A stretch of 64,000 nucleotides of DNA from JANQPX01 sp050633905 (GTDB taxonomy: Bacteria > Pseudomonadota > Alphaproteobacteria > Geminicoccales > Geminicoccaceae). Positions 45,354 through 54,611 of this stretch are shown here, piece after piece (positions within the stretch are counted from its first letter, which is position 1; each line of letters begins with the position of its first letter). The position numbers were made by a program, and so were the translations under genes. The notes below the pieces were generated by a model that searched no databases, was not told where the DNA came from, and saw nothing but the letters and a program-made list of their open reading frames with translations. The DNA lies in the NCBI GenBank assembly GCA_050633905.1, contig JBOEHJ010000045.1:1-64000 (forward strand), in the 5' to 3' direction.

Positions 45354-45560
45354 GTTAACCGTGCCCTGACATGTTCTGTCGTGATCCACGGTACCCTGCG
45401 AATCCGCATGCCCGCCGGTGAGGAGGGCAGGGCTCAGACTCCCAGGATCGCATCGATCAAGTCAGGATGGTGAAGGTCAAAGGCTAAGGAAACGTTAATT
45501 CGGGCGTTGGCTCGAAGCATGGCCCAAGGTCATGGGATGAACGTCGAGATCAAGGCATTA
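45354..45560 (+). repeat. Hairpin element family, copy C
   Basis: GTTAAC at 45354. The stem 45383-45405 with 45436-45458 is less well kept (15 of 23). An inner GCCC/GGGC pair helps. The tail is clear: CAGGATGGTGAAGGTC, GGCTAAGGAAACGTTAATTC, GGGCGTTGGCTCGAAGCATG and GGATGAACGTCGAGATCAAGG. Confidence 0.75.
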
Positions 45561-45739
45561 ATGCTGTAGAGCTAGAAAGGGCTGGCGCGGCGTCAACCTC
45601 ATCGGGAATTGCTCTAGAAATGGCCCCGGTAAGCATGACCACATCTTACGAATTGCTCAGCGGGGGCGTCATCTTTCGTCGCAAAAGAAATTCAGGATTT
45701 GATGTCATTCAAATGATGTGGTCCCATCGCAAGCGGCGG

Positions 45740-46369
45740 TTAGACGCTTAGATTGAAGGCGATGGAAATGCGTGTCTGGTTGCCGTGATAAGGGCGAACG
45801 GCATGTTGCAGCCAGGAGGGGAACAGGATCATCTGCCCTGCTTTGGGATAGATCAGCTCGCTTGCACCGACCGAAAGACCACCCGGCGTGGAAAAGCAGA
45901 GATTAGGCGCATACATCGCGGGGGCGACGCCGCGCGGGTCCTGCATCTCGAAGGCACCATCTAACTCGGTATCATCGCCAATGCCGCCGTCATCAACATA
46001 ATAGGTGCCTGACCAAAAGGCGCCGGGATGAGTATGAAACTCATTGCCATGGCCCCGGCGGTTGATATTGGCCCAGGCGTTCATCTTCCAAGCGATCTTC
46101 ACCGCCTTACCATCCCGATTCGCGGTCATCTTGGTCGCTAGCTTGGCGGCAGCTTCCAACATCCGCCGACCGCTAGCTCCGCCCCAGCGCTCGAAATCAT
46201 GTTCCGACTGCCAGCCGCCAAGATTACTATGCTGCCGCCCCTCGCTCTCCTGTTCCTTCAACAGCACCACGTCCCTGATTTCGGCATTCAACGCCACCGC
46301 ATCCGGCAACACTACAACCGCCACCGGCGTCGCAAAATAACTCCGAAGCTCGATATTCACCTGCTGCAT
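45740..46369 (-). CDS. Putative 2-oxoglutarate-Fe(II) oxygenase (TIGR02466-type)
   Basis: 209 residues. The iron-binding region reads EFHTHPGAFWSGTYYVD, and near the C-terminus LFPSWLQHAVRPYHGNQTRISIAFNLS carries the distal His and the Arg that holds 2-oxoglutarate. I chose the ATG at 46369 (MQQVNIELRSYF), after AAGG; the frame stays open upstream but the family begins here. Function of the family is unknown; phage and marine bacterial examples are common. Confidence 0.82.
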   Translation of the reverse strand: MQQVNIELRSYFATPVAVVVLPDAVALNAEIRDVVLLKEQESEGRQHSNLGGWQSEHDFERWGGASGRRMLEAAAKLATKMTANRDGKAVKIAWKMNAWANINRRGHGNEFHTHPGAFWSGTYYVDDGGIGDDTELDGAFEMQDPRGVAPAMYAPNLCFSTPGGLSVGASELIYPKAGQMILFPSWLQHAVRPYHGNQTRISIAFNLSV

Positions 46370-46631
46370 GGGCTTAACCTTATGGGCGCTGTTCTTCGGC
46401 CGGTCTCTCTGTGCCAAAAAAAGCTCTAGCAGGCAGTATTTAGGCTGTCCACGGCTGGGGTTCGCGAGATATTTTTTGAACGAAGTCTTGTAACTGCTTT
46501 GACCACAAGATAGCGGACGCAAGCATTCCTTCCGCTTCGTGCCATCACAAGCGGCTATTTATGGGTGTTTGAAAGCCCACCTAAGCCAATAATTACTGAC
46601 CCCATTCGGGATTGGGAGAGGGATCATCGAT

Positions 46632-47498
46632 ATGAGATTGGGCGTGATAGGCTGTGGAAATATGGGCGGTGGCATGGCGGCGCATTTGCTTGAATGCGGG
46701 CAAGACGTGCGTTGCTATGATCCGGCCCCGGATGTCTTGAGGGGCTTGAAAACCCTGGGCGCAATAGGTGCTGCTTCCGCTTACATTCTCGCGCTGGAAT
46801 GCGATGTGATTGTTCTGTCGCTCCCGAGTGCGGCTGTCGTATGCGCGGTGATGGCTGAGATCACGCCAGTCTTACAACCGGGTTCCGTGGTTCTGGACAC
46901 CTCGACCTCCGAACCTGAGACGTCGAAGGCGATGGCGGCTCTGGCCGCGACTAAGGGCTTTGCGTTCGTGGACGGGCCGGTCAGTGGTGGCCCCTCTGCA
47001 GCCCGCTCGGGCTCGATGACCATGCTGCTCGGTGGTGATGACGATGCGATCAATCGTCTTAAGCCGGTAACCGATCTTCTCACGGCCAAAACGGTTGTCG
47101 TCGGCGGCTCAGGTGCGGGCCACGCTGCCAAGATCGCCAATAACATGCTCTGCGCCGCCAATCTCGTCCTGGTCGCGGAAGCCATTCGGCTGGGCAAGGC
47201 AGCCGGTGTCGAGGCTAAGGATTTGTTGGAGGGCATCAATGCAGGCTCGGGGCGAAGTGGCGTCAGCGAAGTCAATTTTCCAAGATGGGTTTTGAATGAA
47301 GCTTTTGATTCCGGTTTTACCATGGGGTTGATGCGCAAGGACGTGAACCTCGCCATGGATCTCGCCAAGAGCAGTGGAATCGACCTGGACGGGTTCGCGA
47401 CGATTGCCCGCATCTGGCTGGAGGGTTCAATAAAGATTTCGGATCAAGCCGACTTCAATGAAATCACAAAGTTTGCCGGCAAAGGGGCGAAGGAATGA
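46632..47498 (+). CDS. NAD(P)-dependent beta-hydroxyacid dehydrogenase
   Basis: 288 residues. LGVIGCGNMGGGMAAHLLECG is the nucleotide motif, DGPVSGGPSAARSGSMTMLLGG the substrate loop and GAGHAAKIANNMLCAAN the catalytic-lysine block. It overlaps the aldehyde dehydrogenase start by 4 bases. The pair suggests stepwise oxidation of a hydroxy-acid or alcohol. It is a distant paralog of the gene at 41164. Confidence 0.88.
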   Translation: MRLGVIGCGNMGGGMAAHLLECGQDVRCYDPAPDVLRGLKTLGAIGAASAYILALECDVIVLSLPSAAVVCAVMAEITPVLQPGSVVLDTSTSEPETSKAMAALAATKGFAFVDGPVSGGPSAARSGSMTMLLGGDDDAINRLKPVTDLLTAKTVVVGGSGAGHAAKIANNMLCAANLVLVAEAIRLGKAAGVEAKDLLEGINAGSGRSGVSEVNFPRWVLNEAFDSGFTMGLMRKDVNLAMDLAKSSGIDLDGFATIARIWLEGSIKISDQADFNEITKFAGKGAKE

Positions 47499-49003
47499 GC
47501 GAACGCAAAAGGATCTTCACCGATGTCATGACAGCGCTTGGTCTGAGGTCTCACCCACAAAATCTGATCGGGGGCGAACTCGTCGATGGTGAGGGCGAGA
47601 CTATCTCGCTAGTCGATCCGTTCACCGAGGAAGTACTGACAGATTATCCCGATGCCGGCGCTGATCTTGCCAGAATGGCCTGCCAGGCGGCAGCAGATGC
47701 CCAGTGCAACTGGATCAAAGGCTATTCGGCAGCGGCACGCGGACAGGTTCTGCAGGATATTGCGCGATCCGTTATCGAGCAGGCAGAGTCCCTGGCCCGC
47801 CTTGAGACGCTGGTTGCAGGCAAACCCATTCGTGATTGCCGGGTCGAGGTCGCCAAGGTCGCGGAGATGCTCGCCTATTATGGCGGTTGGGCGGATAAGC
47901 TACACGGTGAGGTCATCCCCGTTCCCACCGGACATCTCAATTACACCTTGCGCGAACCTTTGGGGGTCGTCTTTCAGATCACACCTTGGAATGCGCCCAT
48001 CTTCACGGCTGGATGGCAGATTGCTCCTGCAATCGCCACAGGCAACGGCGTGGTCATCAAGCCCAGCGAGCTGACCCCTTTAACCACCGTGGCGCTGGTT
48101 CGGTTGGCTGAGAAAGCCGGATTGCCGAGAGGCCTTGTGAATGTCCTCTGTGGCCTTGGCCCGACAAGTGGACAAGCTGCCATTGAGCATGAAGCCGTTC
48201 GAAAAATCGTTTTCGTTGGCTCCCCGGAAACGGGACGTCGGGTCGCCGTTGCCGCAGCAGGGCTGCTCAAGCCGGTGCTTCTCGAACTGGGTGGGAAATC
48301 CGCCAATATCGTCTTTAAGGACGCCAATCTCCAACATGCCTGTCTTGGCGCGCAGGCAGCGATTTTCTCCGGTGCAGGACAAAGCTGTGTCGCGGGATCG
48401 CGCCTACTGGTCCAACGTTCGGCTCATGCGGAATTGTTAGAGATGCTGTCGAAGGGGATGAATGCGATCCGCCTTGGCGATCCCTTGGACGAAGCGACCG
48501 AGATCGGGCCGATCAGTAATGCGCGCCAGTTTGCGCATGTCAGTTCCATGATCGATGGCGCACGTGTCGAAGGGGCGGACATTCTGACCCGTCAAACCAG
48601 GCCCGATGCCGGTTTTTTTATCCCACCGACGGTTCTCTGCGGTCTTTCCAACCAAGCGGAGGCCGCACGGAACGAGATCTTCGGTCCTGTGGTCGCGGTC
48701 ATCCCTTTCGACGATGAAGACGAAGCCGTTCATCTCGCCAATGACACATCCTTTGGCCTTGCTGGAGCCGTCTGGACGCGTGATGTCGGGCGGGCTCATC
48801 GGATGGCGGAAGCTGTCCGGGCGGGTACGTTCTGGATCAACAGCTACAAGGCCATCCACGTCTCCTCGCCTTTCGGGGGATCACTGAATTCCGGCTTCGG
48901 TCGCTCCAGCGGCACTGACGCGCTGATGGAGTACACTGCCGCCAAGAGTGTCTGGCTCGACAGCGCCGCCACGCCGAAGATTGCCTTCGGTTATGTCTCC
49001 TAG
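47495..49003 (+). CDS. Aldehyde dehydrogenase family protein
   Basis: 502 residues, NAD(P)-dependent. Catalytic Cys at about residue 298 in FSGAGQSCVAGSRLL, the general-base Glu in LELGGKSANIVF, and QITPWNAPIFTAGWQIAPAIATGN typical of the superfamily. The ATG overlaps the upstream dehydrogenase stop (ATGA). The aldehyde is unknown. A stop-associated repeat marks its 3-prime end. Confidence 0.95.
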   Translation: MSERKRIFTDVMTALGLRSHPQNLIGGELVDGEGETISLVDPFTEEVLTDYPDAGADLARMACQAAADAQCNWIKGYSAAARGQVLQDIARSVIEQAESLARLETLVAGKPIRDCRVEVAKVAEMLAYYGGWADKLHGEVIPVPTGHLNYTLREPLGVVFQITPWNAPIFTAGWQIAPAIATGNGVVIKPSELTPLTTVALVRLAEKAGLPRGLVNVLCGLGPTSGQAAIEHEAVRKIVFVGSPETGRRVAVAAAGLLKPVLLELGGKSANIVFKDANLQHACLGAQAAIFSGAGQSCVAGSRLLVQRSAHAELLEMLSKGMNAIRLGDPLDEATEIGPISNARQFAHVSSMIDGARVEGADILTRQTRPDAGFFIPPTVLCGLSNQAEAARNEIFGPVVAVIPFDDEDEAVHLANDTSFGLAGAVWTRDVGRAHRMAEAVRAGTFWINSYKAIHVSSPFGGSLNSGFGRSSGTDALMEYTAAKSVWLDSAATPKIAFGYVS

Positions 49004-49040
49004 CAGCATGGCCACATCATTGGGTCTATGGCTGCACTCT
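49001..49040 (+). repeat. Stop-codon-associated repeat, copy 4 (divergent)
   Basis: It starts at the aldehyde dehydrogenase TAG: TAGCAGCATGGCCACATCATTGG, then CTATGGCTGC. It is the weakest of the four copies. Confidence 0.5.
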
Positions 49041-49072
49041 AGGCCTGTATTCATGACTGTGAGATAGGTGAA

Positions 49073-49954
49073 ATGAACGCCTCGTTCGGCATAGATCACC
49101 CGTTGATTGCCGTCCACGATATTGATCTATTTCGTGACCGGCTGATTTCGCTCGGGTTCAACATGACCGCCATCGGCAAGCATCCATGGGGCACAAGCAC
49201 TAGCCTTGCAATGTTCGAAGGCTGCCTTATTGAAATCATGGGCATCGATGACGAAAGCCTGCTGGACGCGTATCCCGCCGGCGATTTTTGCTTTGGCCGC
49301 CATGTTTACGACCATCTTCAAGAACGCGAAGGTATTGCGCTCACGGCACTGCACAGCACGGATTGCGTGGCCGATGCCAAACGCGCTGAGGAGGCTGCAT
49401 TTACAGTGAGCGGCCATCTCGAGTTTGGCCGCGATGTGAAGCTGCCAGACGGCCGAGCCGACCGCACCAGGACGACGCTTGCGCTGATGCCGGATGCACG
49501 CTGGCCGCGTCTCTCGTTCTTTCTTTGCCAACAGCATCGACCGGAGTTGATCTATGTTCCCGAATGGCTGGATCATCCGAACACTGTTGATGGCATTTGC
49601 GGCGTGACGGTTCTGGCTGAAGATGAGGACAACGATGCCCTGATCGGCAAATTCGTAGATCTCTACGGTCCTGCGGAGAGGCTCGAAGGCGGTTTCCAAA
49701 TCAGCACGGCAAATGGTCCGATCCGGGTGCAATCAAGGCAGACCGTTGAACGCGATTTCGGCATGCTTCCGGGTGTCATCACTGCCAGCAGTGAACCCTG
49801 CATCATCGCCTTGGACTTACGACACAAGAACACAAATCAGCTTCGCCAATGGGTTGCAAATAGTGGTTTGGACCACAAGGAAGCGGGCGAAACGCTGACG
49901 TTGACCAACTTGGCCGACACGGGAAACACATTTTTGAGATTTTACAAATCGTAG
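49073..49954 (+). CDS. Glyoxalase-like (VOC) protein
   Basis: 293 residues with two VOC-type halves. The first half begins IDHPLIAVHDIDLFRDRLISLGFNMT with His near residue 9 and Glu in GCLIEIMGID as likely metal ligands. The second half contains HPNTVDGICGVTVLAED. It follows the aldehyde dehydrogenase by 70 bases and probably belongs to the same catabolic cluster. Substrate unknown. Confidence 0.8.
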   Translation: MNASFGIDHPLIAVHDIDLFRDRLISLGFNMTAIGKHPWGTSTSLAMFEGCLIEIMGIDDESLLDAYPAGDFCFGRHVYDHLQEREGIALTALHSTDCVADAKRAEEAAFTVSGHLEFGRDVKLPDGRADRTRTTLALMPDARWPRLSFFLCQQHRPELIYVPEWLDHPNTVDGICGVTVLAEDEDNDALIGKFVDLYGPAERLEGGFQISTANGPIRVQSRQTVERDFGMLPGVITASSEPCIIALDLRHKNTNQLRQWVANSGLDHKEAGETLTLTNLADTGNTFLRFYKS

Positions 49955-50567
49955 CGTCTGGGCTGATTGAGGATCGTGTGTGAGCAAATAAAACTTGATG
50001 TTTGGAGGACTCTCTGACGATAGACCTCGGCTTTATAGCGGCAGCTGCGGAAGCTAGCGGCCTTGCTCCGGTGTCTGCTTTGCACCCGGAGGCAACCGAA
50101 ACGCTGACTTCTCAAACGTGCCAATCCCGGATGATCATAAGAACGTCTTCCCAGCGACCAATGAAACAGGCGTACTTCTTCCTTGATGGGAAGCATCGTT
50201 GATGCTGGAAACTCGTTTCTGTTTCGGCCGTTTTCTGCAAACTCCCAATTTTCGTTGCCATAAGAACGGAACCAGTTGCCGCTATCATCGTGCCACCCAT
50301 AGGCGTAGCGAACAGCGATGCGATTGTCGGTGAATGCCCATAATTCCTTCATCAAACGATCGTCCAGCTCCTTGATCCACTTGGCGGTCAAGAGCGCCTC
50401 CGCTTTGGCACGATGATTGACGGACGTTGCTCGGTTGCGCCATCTGGTATCCGGCGTGTAGGCGAGTGCTACCTTGGCTGCATCAGTTGTGTTCCAACCG
50501 TCTTCGGCGAGGCGCACCTTTTGGTGGGGGGGCTCAGTGAAGGGCGGAAGGGCGCGCGCGTTTCCAT
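49942..50567 (-). pseudogene. DUF1348 (SnoaL-like) gene, probably broken
   Basis: Most of a DUF1348 protein is readable: VRLAEDGWNTTDAAKVALAY, TRWRNR, KELWAFTDNRIAVRYAYGWH and GNWFRSYGNENWEF. The family start METR occurs at ATG 50567 but in a different frame from LPPFTEPPHQKV, so a frameshift lies near 50550. At the other end homology stops at DHPGLA (about 50117) and the frame runs on for some 58 unrelated residues, into the VOC gene on the other strand. Two lesions suggest a pseudogene; sequence error is possible. A GTG at 50517 could give a shortened protein. Confidence 0.65.
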
Positions 50568-50593
50568 GATGCCATCTCTCTTTCGGGGGATGA

Positions 50594-52672
50594 TCAGAGG
50601 TCGAGCTCGACCTTTTCCGATCCCTTGGCGGGCACGGCGCAGCAGATCAGCACCTCGCCCGACGCATGATCGGTGCTGGGTTGGGTGCGATACGCGATCG
50701 ATCCGGATTTAAGCTTGGTAACGCAGGTTCCACAGGAACCCTTTCGACAGCCATACTCTGGGTTGAGGCCGTGGTTCTCGGCAAGTTCTAGAAGTGTTGC
50801 GTCGCCTTTGTACCAACGTTGCTCAAAACCGGATTTGATAAAGTTGACGACGGCTTCCTCAGCCTCTTCTTCATGCACCATCAACGGCGCACCATCATCG
50901 GGATTGCGTTTTAGCGATGCGGGTCCAAAGGCTTCTGCAAAAATCCTAACGTCACGCACGCCGAGGCCACGCAATATGTTGTAGAGCACTTGCATGAAAG
51001 GAGGAGGGCCGCAGAGGAAAAAGTCATAATCATCAAGCGGCAGTGTCTGCTTGAGAATGTCGGCGGTAATATAACCGGTGCCATTGAAATTGACCCCAGG
51101 CTTCTCTTCGGCCATGGGCTTGCTGATGATTGAAAAATAGCGGATGCCCCGTTCAGTGCCTTGCTCAAGATCGCGAAAGGCTTGGTAGAAGGCGCGTTGA
51201 TCCGTGGTCTGTGCTGCATGAAAAATGGTCAGCGGGCGCAGGTGGCGTGTGCGCAGGCTTTCGACCACGATATGGCGCGCCATCGAGATCATCGGCGTGA
51301 TGCCGACGCCGCCTGCCAGCAGGACGGCTGGGCGGTGTTCGGCGGCATCGATGAAGAATTCGCCGGAAGGGGCTTTGGCCTCGATATGGTCACCAGTTTT
51401 GAGGCGATCATGTAGGTGCTTGGAGACCGTGCCCTCATCCTCGCGCTTTACCGAAATCCGATAATGGAGATCGGCGGGTGCCGAAGAGACTGTATAGGTG
51501 CGGATAGCTGGCTTTTCGGCATCAGGAGGGGTGACACGGATGGTCAGGAACTGCCCTGCTTCGAATGGCAGTAAAACATCGCCATCGGTCGGCTCCAGAT
51601 AGAATGAGCGGATGATCGAGCTCTCATCCTCGATCCGGACAATTCGAAAGTCACGCCAGGTCTGGCGTTTGGCTTCGAGGGCCTTTCTCGCATCAGCGTC
51701 CTTCCAACTATCGGTCAAAAGGCTGTTGGGCGAGAAATCGCCCAGGGTCGAGCGGAACGGCAAGGCATCTTCCAGCCAGAGACCATGATCGAGGATAAAC
51801 CGCCAACCGCGCTCGGCACCTTTGAAGGATGTGACATCCTCGTGGTCTTCATCGAGCAGTTCGACGGTGCCTGTAAGCATCAGGAGATCACCGGTCTCGA
51901 AGTCAGGAAAAACCAGCCCGGCCTTTGGGTTGAGTAGAAAATTGCCCAGCGTGTTGAAGGCGTAGTTACCGGGAAAGTCGGGGATGGTGAGGGTGTTGCC
52001 GCTGGCCTTGACGAAGCCAGGACGGCCACCGCGGTGGGAGACGTCGACGCCCTTGATTGCTGGATCGCCGTCGGCCCGAACGAAGCTGGAGACGAAGAAG
52101 GCATCCGCGCCTTCGATCAGGGCTTTGGCCTTCTCATCCAAAGCCGAAAAGGCTGATGGCTTACCACCCTTGCCCATTGTGCCAGGCTCTCGCGAAAAGT
52201 CGACGGACCGATGCTGGATATATTGCGGGCAGTTGCCGAACGACTGGTCGACCGCAAGGGAAAAGCCGTTGTCATTCAGCGAGGAGACGCGTCCATTCAG
52301 CCGGTTGCGGCGGCGTGAATGCATCTCGATGCCAAGGAGACCGAGTCGAGCGCCAGGCTTGAGGCATTCTCGCAAAGGATCATGATCCGCGCCAAGGGAT
52401 GCGATGTCCAGCGTGACCGGGTCGGGTGACGTCATGAAGCCGGGATAGCCGGGCAAAAGGCTTGCCCATGGCCAACCTTCACCGTCGACGGCACCGACGA
52501 CCAAGAACGGGAGCTGACTGAAGAAGTCACGATGCTGGTCCGGCATGAAGGTGCGGATCACCTTTCGCCCGATGCTTTCGGCCATTTCCCGTTTGCCACT
52601 TCGGGCCTGCAAGGCTTGCTCGCCTTCATGATACGGGGACGTGTCCGTGGTTGGGACAGCTGACGTCGTCAT
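50594..52672 (-). CDS. Fusion: PNPOx-like flavin domain + FAD/NAD(P) reductase + 2Fe-2S ferredoxin
   Basis: 692 residues. Residues about 25-320 form a split-barrel flavin-binding domain of the pyridoxamine-phosphate-oxidase-like type (FLVVGAVDGEGWPWASLLPG, NTLGNFLLNPKAGLVFPDF). Then a ferredoxin-reductase-like domain (FEAGQFLTIRV, RTYTVSSAP, LLAGGVGITPMISMAR, FFLCGPPPFMQ). The C-terminus is a plant-type ferredoxin (YGCRKGSCGTCVTKL ... LICCAVP). I chose ATG 52672 (MTTSAVPTTD). It could pass electrons from NAD(P)H to an oxygenase or reduce a substrate itself. Confidence 0.9.
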   Translation of the reverse strand: MTTSAVPTTDTSPYHEGEQALQARSGKREMAESIGRKVIRTFMPDQHRDFFSQLPFLVVGAVDGEGWPWASLLPGYPGFMTSPDPVTLDIASLGADHDPLRECLKPGARLGLLGIEMHSRRRNRLNGRVSSLNDNGFSLAVDQSFGNCPQYIQHRSVDFSREPGTMGKGGKPSAFSALDEKAKALIEGADAFFVSSFVRADGDPAIKGVDVSHRGGRPGFVKASGNTLTIPDFPGNYAFNTLGNFLLNPKAGLVFPDFETGDLLMLTGTVELLDEDHEDVTSFKGAERGWRFILDHGLWLEDALPFRSTLGDFSPNSLLTDSWKDADARKALEAKRQTWRDFRIVRIEDESSIIRSFYLEPTDGDVLLPFEAGQFLTIRVTPPDAEKPAIRTYTVSSAPADLHYRISVKREDEGTVSKHLHDRLKTGDHIEAKAPSGEFFIDAAEHRPAVLLAGGVGITPMISMARHIVVESLRTRHLRPLTIFHAAQTTDQRAFYQAFRDLEQGTERGIRYFSIISKPMAEEKPGVNFNGTGYITADILKQTLPLDDYDFFLCGPPPFMQVLYNILRGLGVRDVRIFAEAFGPASLKRNPDDGAPLMVHEEEAEEAVVNFIKSGFEQRWYKGDATLLELAENHGLNPEYGCRKGSCGTCVTKLKSGSIAYRTQPSTDHASGEVLICCAVPAKGSEKVELDL

Positions 52673-52743
52673 GGCAGACCTCGCCGGTTTCCGATGGAAT
52701 GCAGTTGGATCCGGGGGCCACAAAACCCCCGGAGATGTCGGGC

Positions 52744-53364
52744 TTATGCAGCAAGACCCACCTTGGTCCCCGGCATCGGCACGAAGCCGTCCAAGGCCTC
52801 GATATTGCCCAGGAGTCGGCGCACATTCGGATAGGGCTCAAGCGAGATGTCGCCTTCCGGCGCATGGGCCGTGTAAGTATAGATAGCGACATCAGCGATG
52901 GTCGGCTTGTCTCCCACTAGGAAGTCTCGGCCCTCCATATGCGCTTCCATTTTGCCGAGCACCTTTGCGGCTGTCGCCTTAGAGAAGTCAGCATCAAGGG
53001 GGGCCTTGAAGACATTGATAATCCGTGCGGCGGCGGGGCCGAAGGCAAGTTCGCCTGCGGCAAGTGTTAGGAATTTCTGGACTTCGGCTTCGCCCTTGGG
53101 ATCGGCCGGGATGAAGGAAGGTGCATATTTTCGGGCGAGGTAGACGAGGATCGCATTCGAGTCGCTGATCACGTCGTCACCATCTTCGATCACCGGCACC
53201 TGACCCGCCGGGTTCAATGCGAGAAAGGGAGCCTGCTTATGAGCCCCGCCGGGAAGATCGACGTCGATCACCTCGTGAGCCACGCCTGCGAGGCTGGCAA
53301 AGAGCCGGACACGGTGAGCGTGGCCTGAAAGCGGGAAGCTGTGAATGCGGATGCTATTCGACAT
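52744..53364 (-). CDS. Glutathione S-transferase
   Basis: 206 residues. The thioredoxin-like N-terminal domain shows IRIHSFPLSGHAHRVRLFASL, PAGQVPVIEDGD and SDSNAILVYLARKY (glutathione-binding Ser). The helical C-terminal domain has DFLVGDKPTIADVAIYTYT. GGAG precedes ATG 53364. Divergent from a LysR regulator that probably controls it. Confidence 0.93.
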   Translation of the reverse strand: MSNSIRIHSFPLSGHAHRVRLFASLAGVAHEVIDVDLPGGAHKQAPFLALNPAGQVPVIEDGDDVISDSNAILVYLARKYAPSFIPADPKGEAEVQKFLTLAAGELAFGPAAARIINVFKAPLDADFSKATAAKVLGKMEAHMEGRDFLVGDKPTIADVAIYTYTAHAPEGDISLEPYPNVRRLLGNIEALDGFVPMPGTKVGLAA

Positions 53365-53515
53365 GGGATGTCTCCTCTGAAAGCTCTGTCGTGGCTCTGT
53401 CCGACGACTGAAATGGACCCTATCAGAGGCTAATAACGTTGATAATGTGCCTGTTTGAGGAATAATTATGTATGTAATGACGATAATAATGTGATTTTGA
53501 TGGAGGTTTTTGAGG
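53365..53515. promoter_or_regulatory. Divergent promoter region between GST and LysR gene
   Basis: An AT-rich 150-base region (for example around 53425-53490) with repeated ATAATNATG-like words. LysR proteins usually bind such shared promoters; no single operator stands out. Confidence 0.45.
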
Positions 53516-54427
53516 ATGGATACGTTGGATGGGATGCGCGTCTTCGTAGCCGTTGCCGACCAGCAATCATTTACCCAAGCGGCCAAGCGTCTCGATATGA
53601 GCACCAAGCTTGCCAGCAAATATGTCCGTCAATTAGAGGAAAGGCTTGGGGCTCAACTGTTCAATCGTACCACAAGAAGCGTCACCCTGACCGATACGGG
53701 CCGGGCCTATCTGGAACGATGTGTTCCATTACTCGATCAGTTCGATGAAGTAGAAGGTGTGGTTCAGGCACGCCAATCGGAATTGGCGGGATCGATCCGC
53801 GTTACAGCGCCTACTGGTTTTGGTAGCCGCGAGCTGGTTCAGGCCCTGCTGCCGTTTCAGCGGGCCAACCCGAAAGTCTCCATCCAGCTGCAGCTGTCAG
53901 ATCAGCATATGGCAATCATCGATGAAGGCATTGACCTTGCGGTCCGCTTCGGCACGCTCAAGGATTCGAGCCTGGTCGCTCGAAAACTCATGGATATGCG
54001 TTTGGTCGTGATTGCCTCACCCGCCTATCTTTCAAAATACGGCAAGCCTGATCATCCAAATGCACTTTCAACCCATAACTGCCTCCTGCAGCTGACATCG
54101 ACAGACCCTTCGAATTGGACGTTCAAGATCAACGGAGAGAAGATTTCTGTGCGTATCGATGGCACATTTAAGGCAAACTCACCACGCGCCGTCGCCTACA
54201 TGGCTGCGGGCGGATTAGGCGTCGGCCGGTGCCCCTTTTATACCGCCAAGCCATTCCTGGAGCGTGATGCTCTCCAAGTCTTGTTCGCCGAGCAAGAATC
54301 AGACTCCACGACACTCTACGCGGTTTATCCCCCCAACCGTCATTTAACGGCACGTATCCGAGCTCTGATCGAACATCTGGCGGATTGGTTTATGAAGGAT
54401 CATCCAAACGGTCAGCTGGTGGGTTAG
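53516..54427 (+). CDS. LysR-family transcriptional regulator
   Basis: 303 residues. N-terminal winged HTH (MRVFVAVADQQSFTQAAKRL, KYVRQLEERLGAQLFNRTTRSV). The effector domain (about 90-300) follows. GGAGG lies 9 bases before ATG 53516; a TTG two codons upstream is less likely. Probably controls the divergent GST and perhaps itself. Confidence 0.93.
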   Translation: MDTLDGMRVFVAVADQQSFTQAAKRLDMSTKLASKYVRQLEERLGAQLFNRTTRSVTLTDTGRAYLERCVPLLDQFDEVEGVVQARQSELAGSIRVTAPTGFGSRELVQALLPFQRANPKVSIQLQLSDQHMAIIDEGIDLAVRFGTLKDSSLVARKLMDMRLVVIASPAYLSKYGKPDHPNALSTHNCLLQLTSTDPSNWTFKINGEKISVRIDGTFKANSPRAVAYMAAGGLGVGRCPFYTAKPFLERDALQVLFAEQESDSTTLYAVYPPNRHLTARIRALIEHLADWFMKDHPNGQLVG

Positions 54428-54611
54428 GGTCAAAAGTGAGCCATCGCCCTGCCCACTGAATGTCCGCTGTCGGTGCAACAGCCGCCAAAGTGCTCACTTC
54501 AGCTCGCCGCCATATGTGGACGCAAGCTCCTGAAAACTGAGATGCAGCACCACATTTTTGCGGAGACAAGACCTCGATTGTCAACAAGATGCGGCGGCAT
54601 GAACGATCCGT

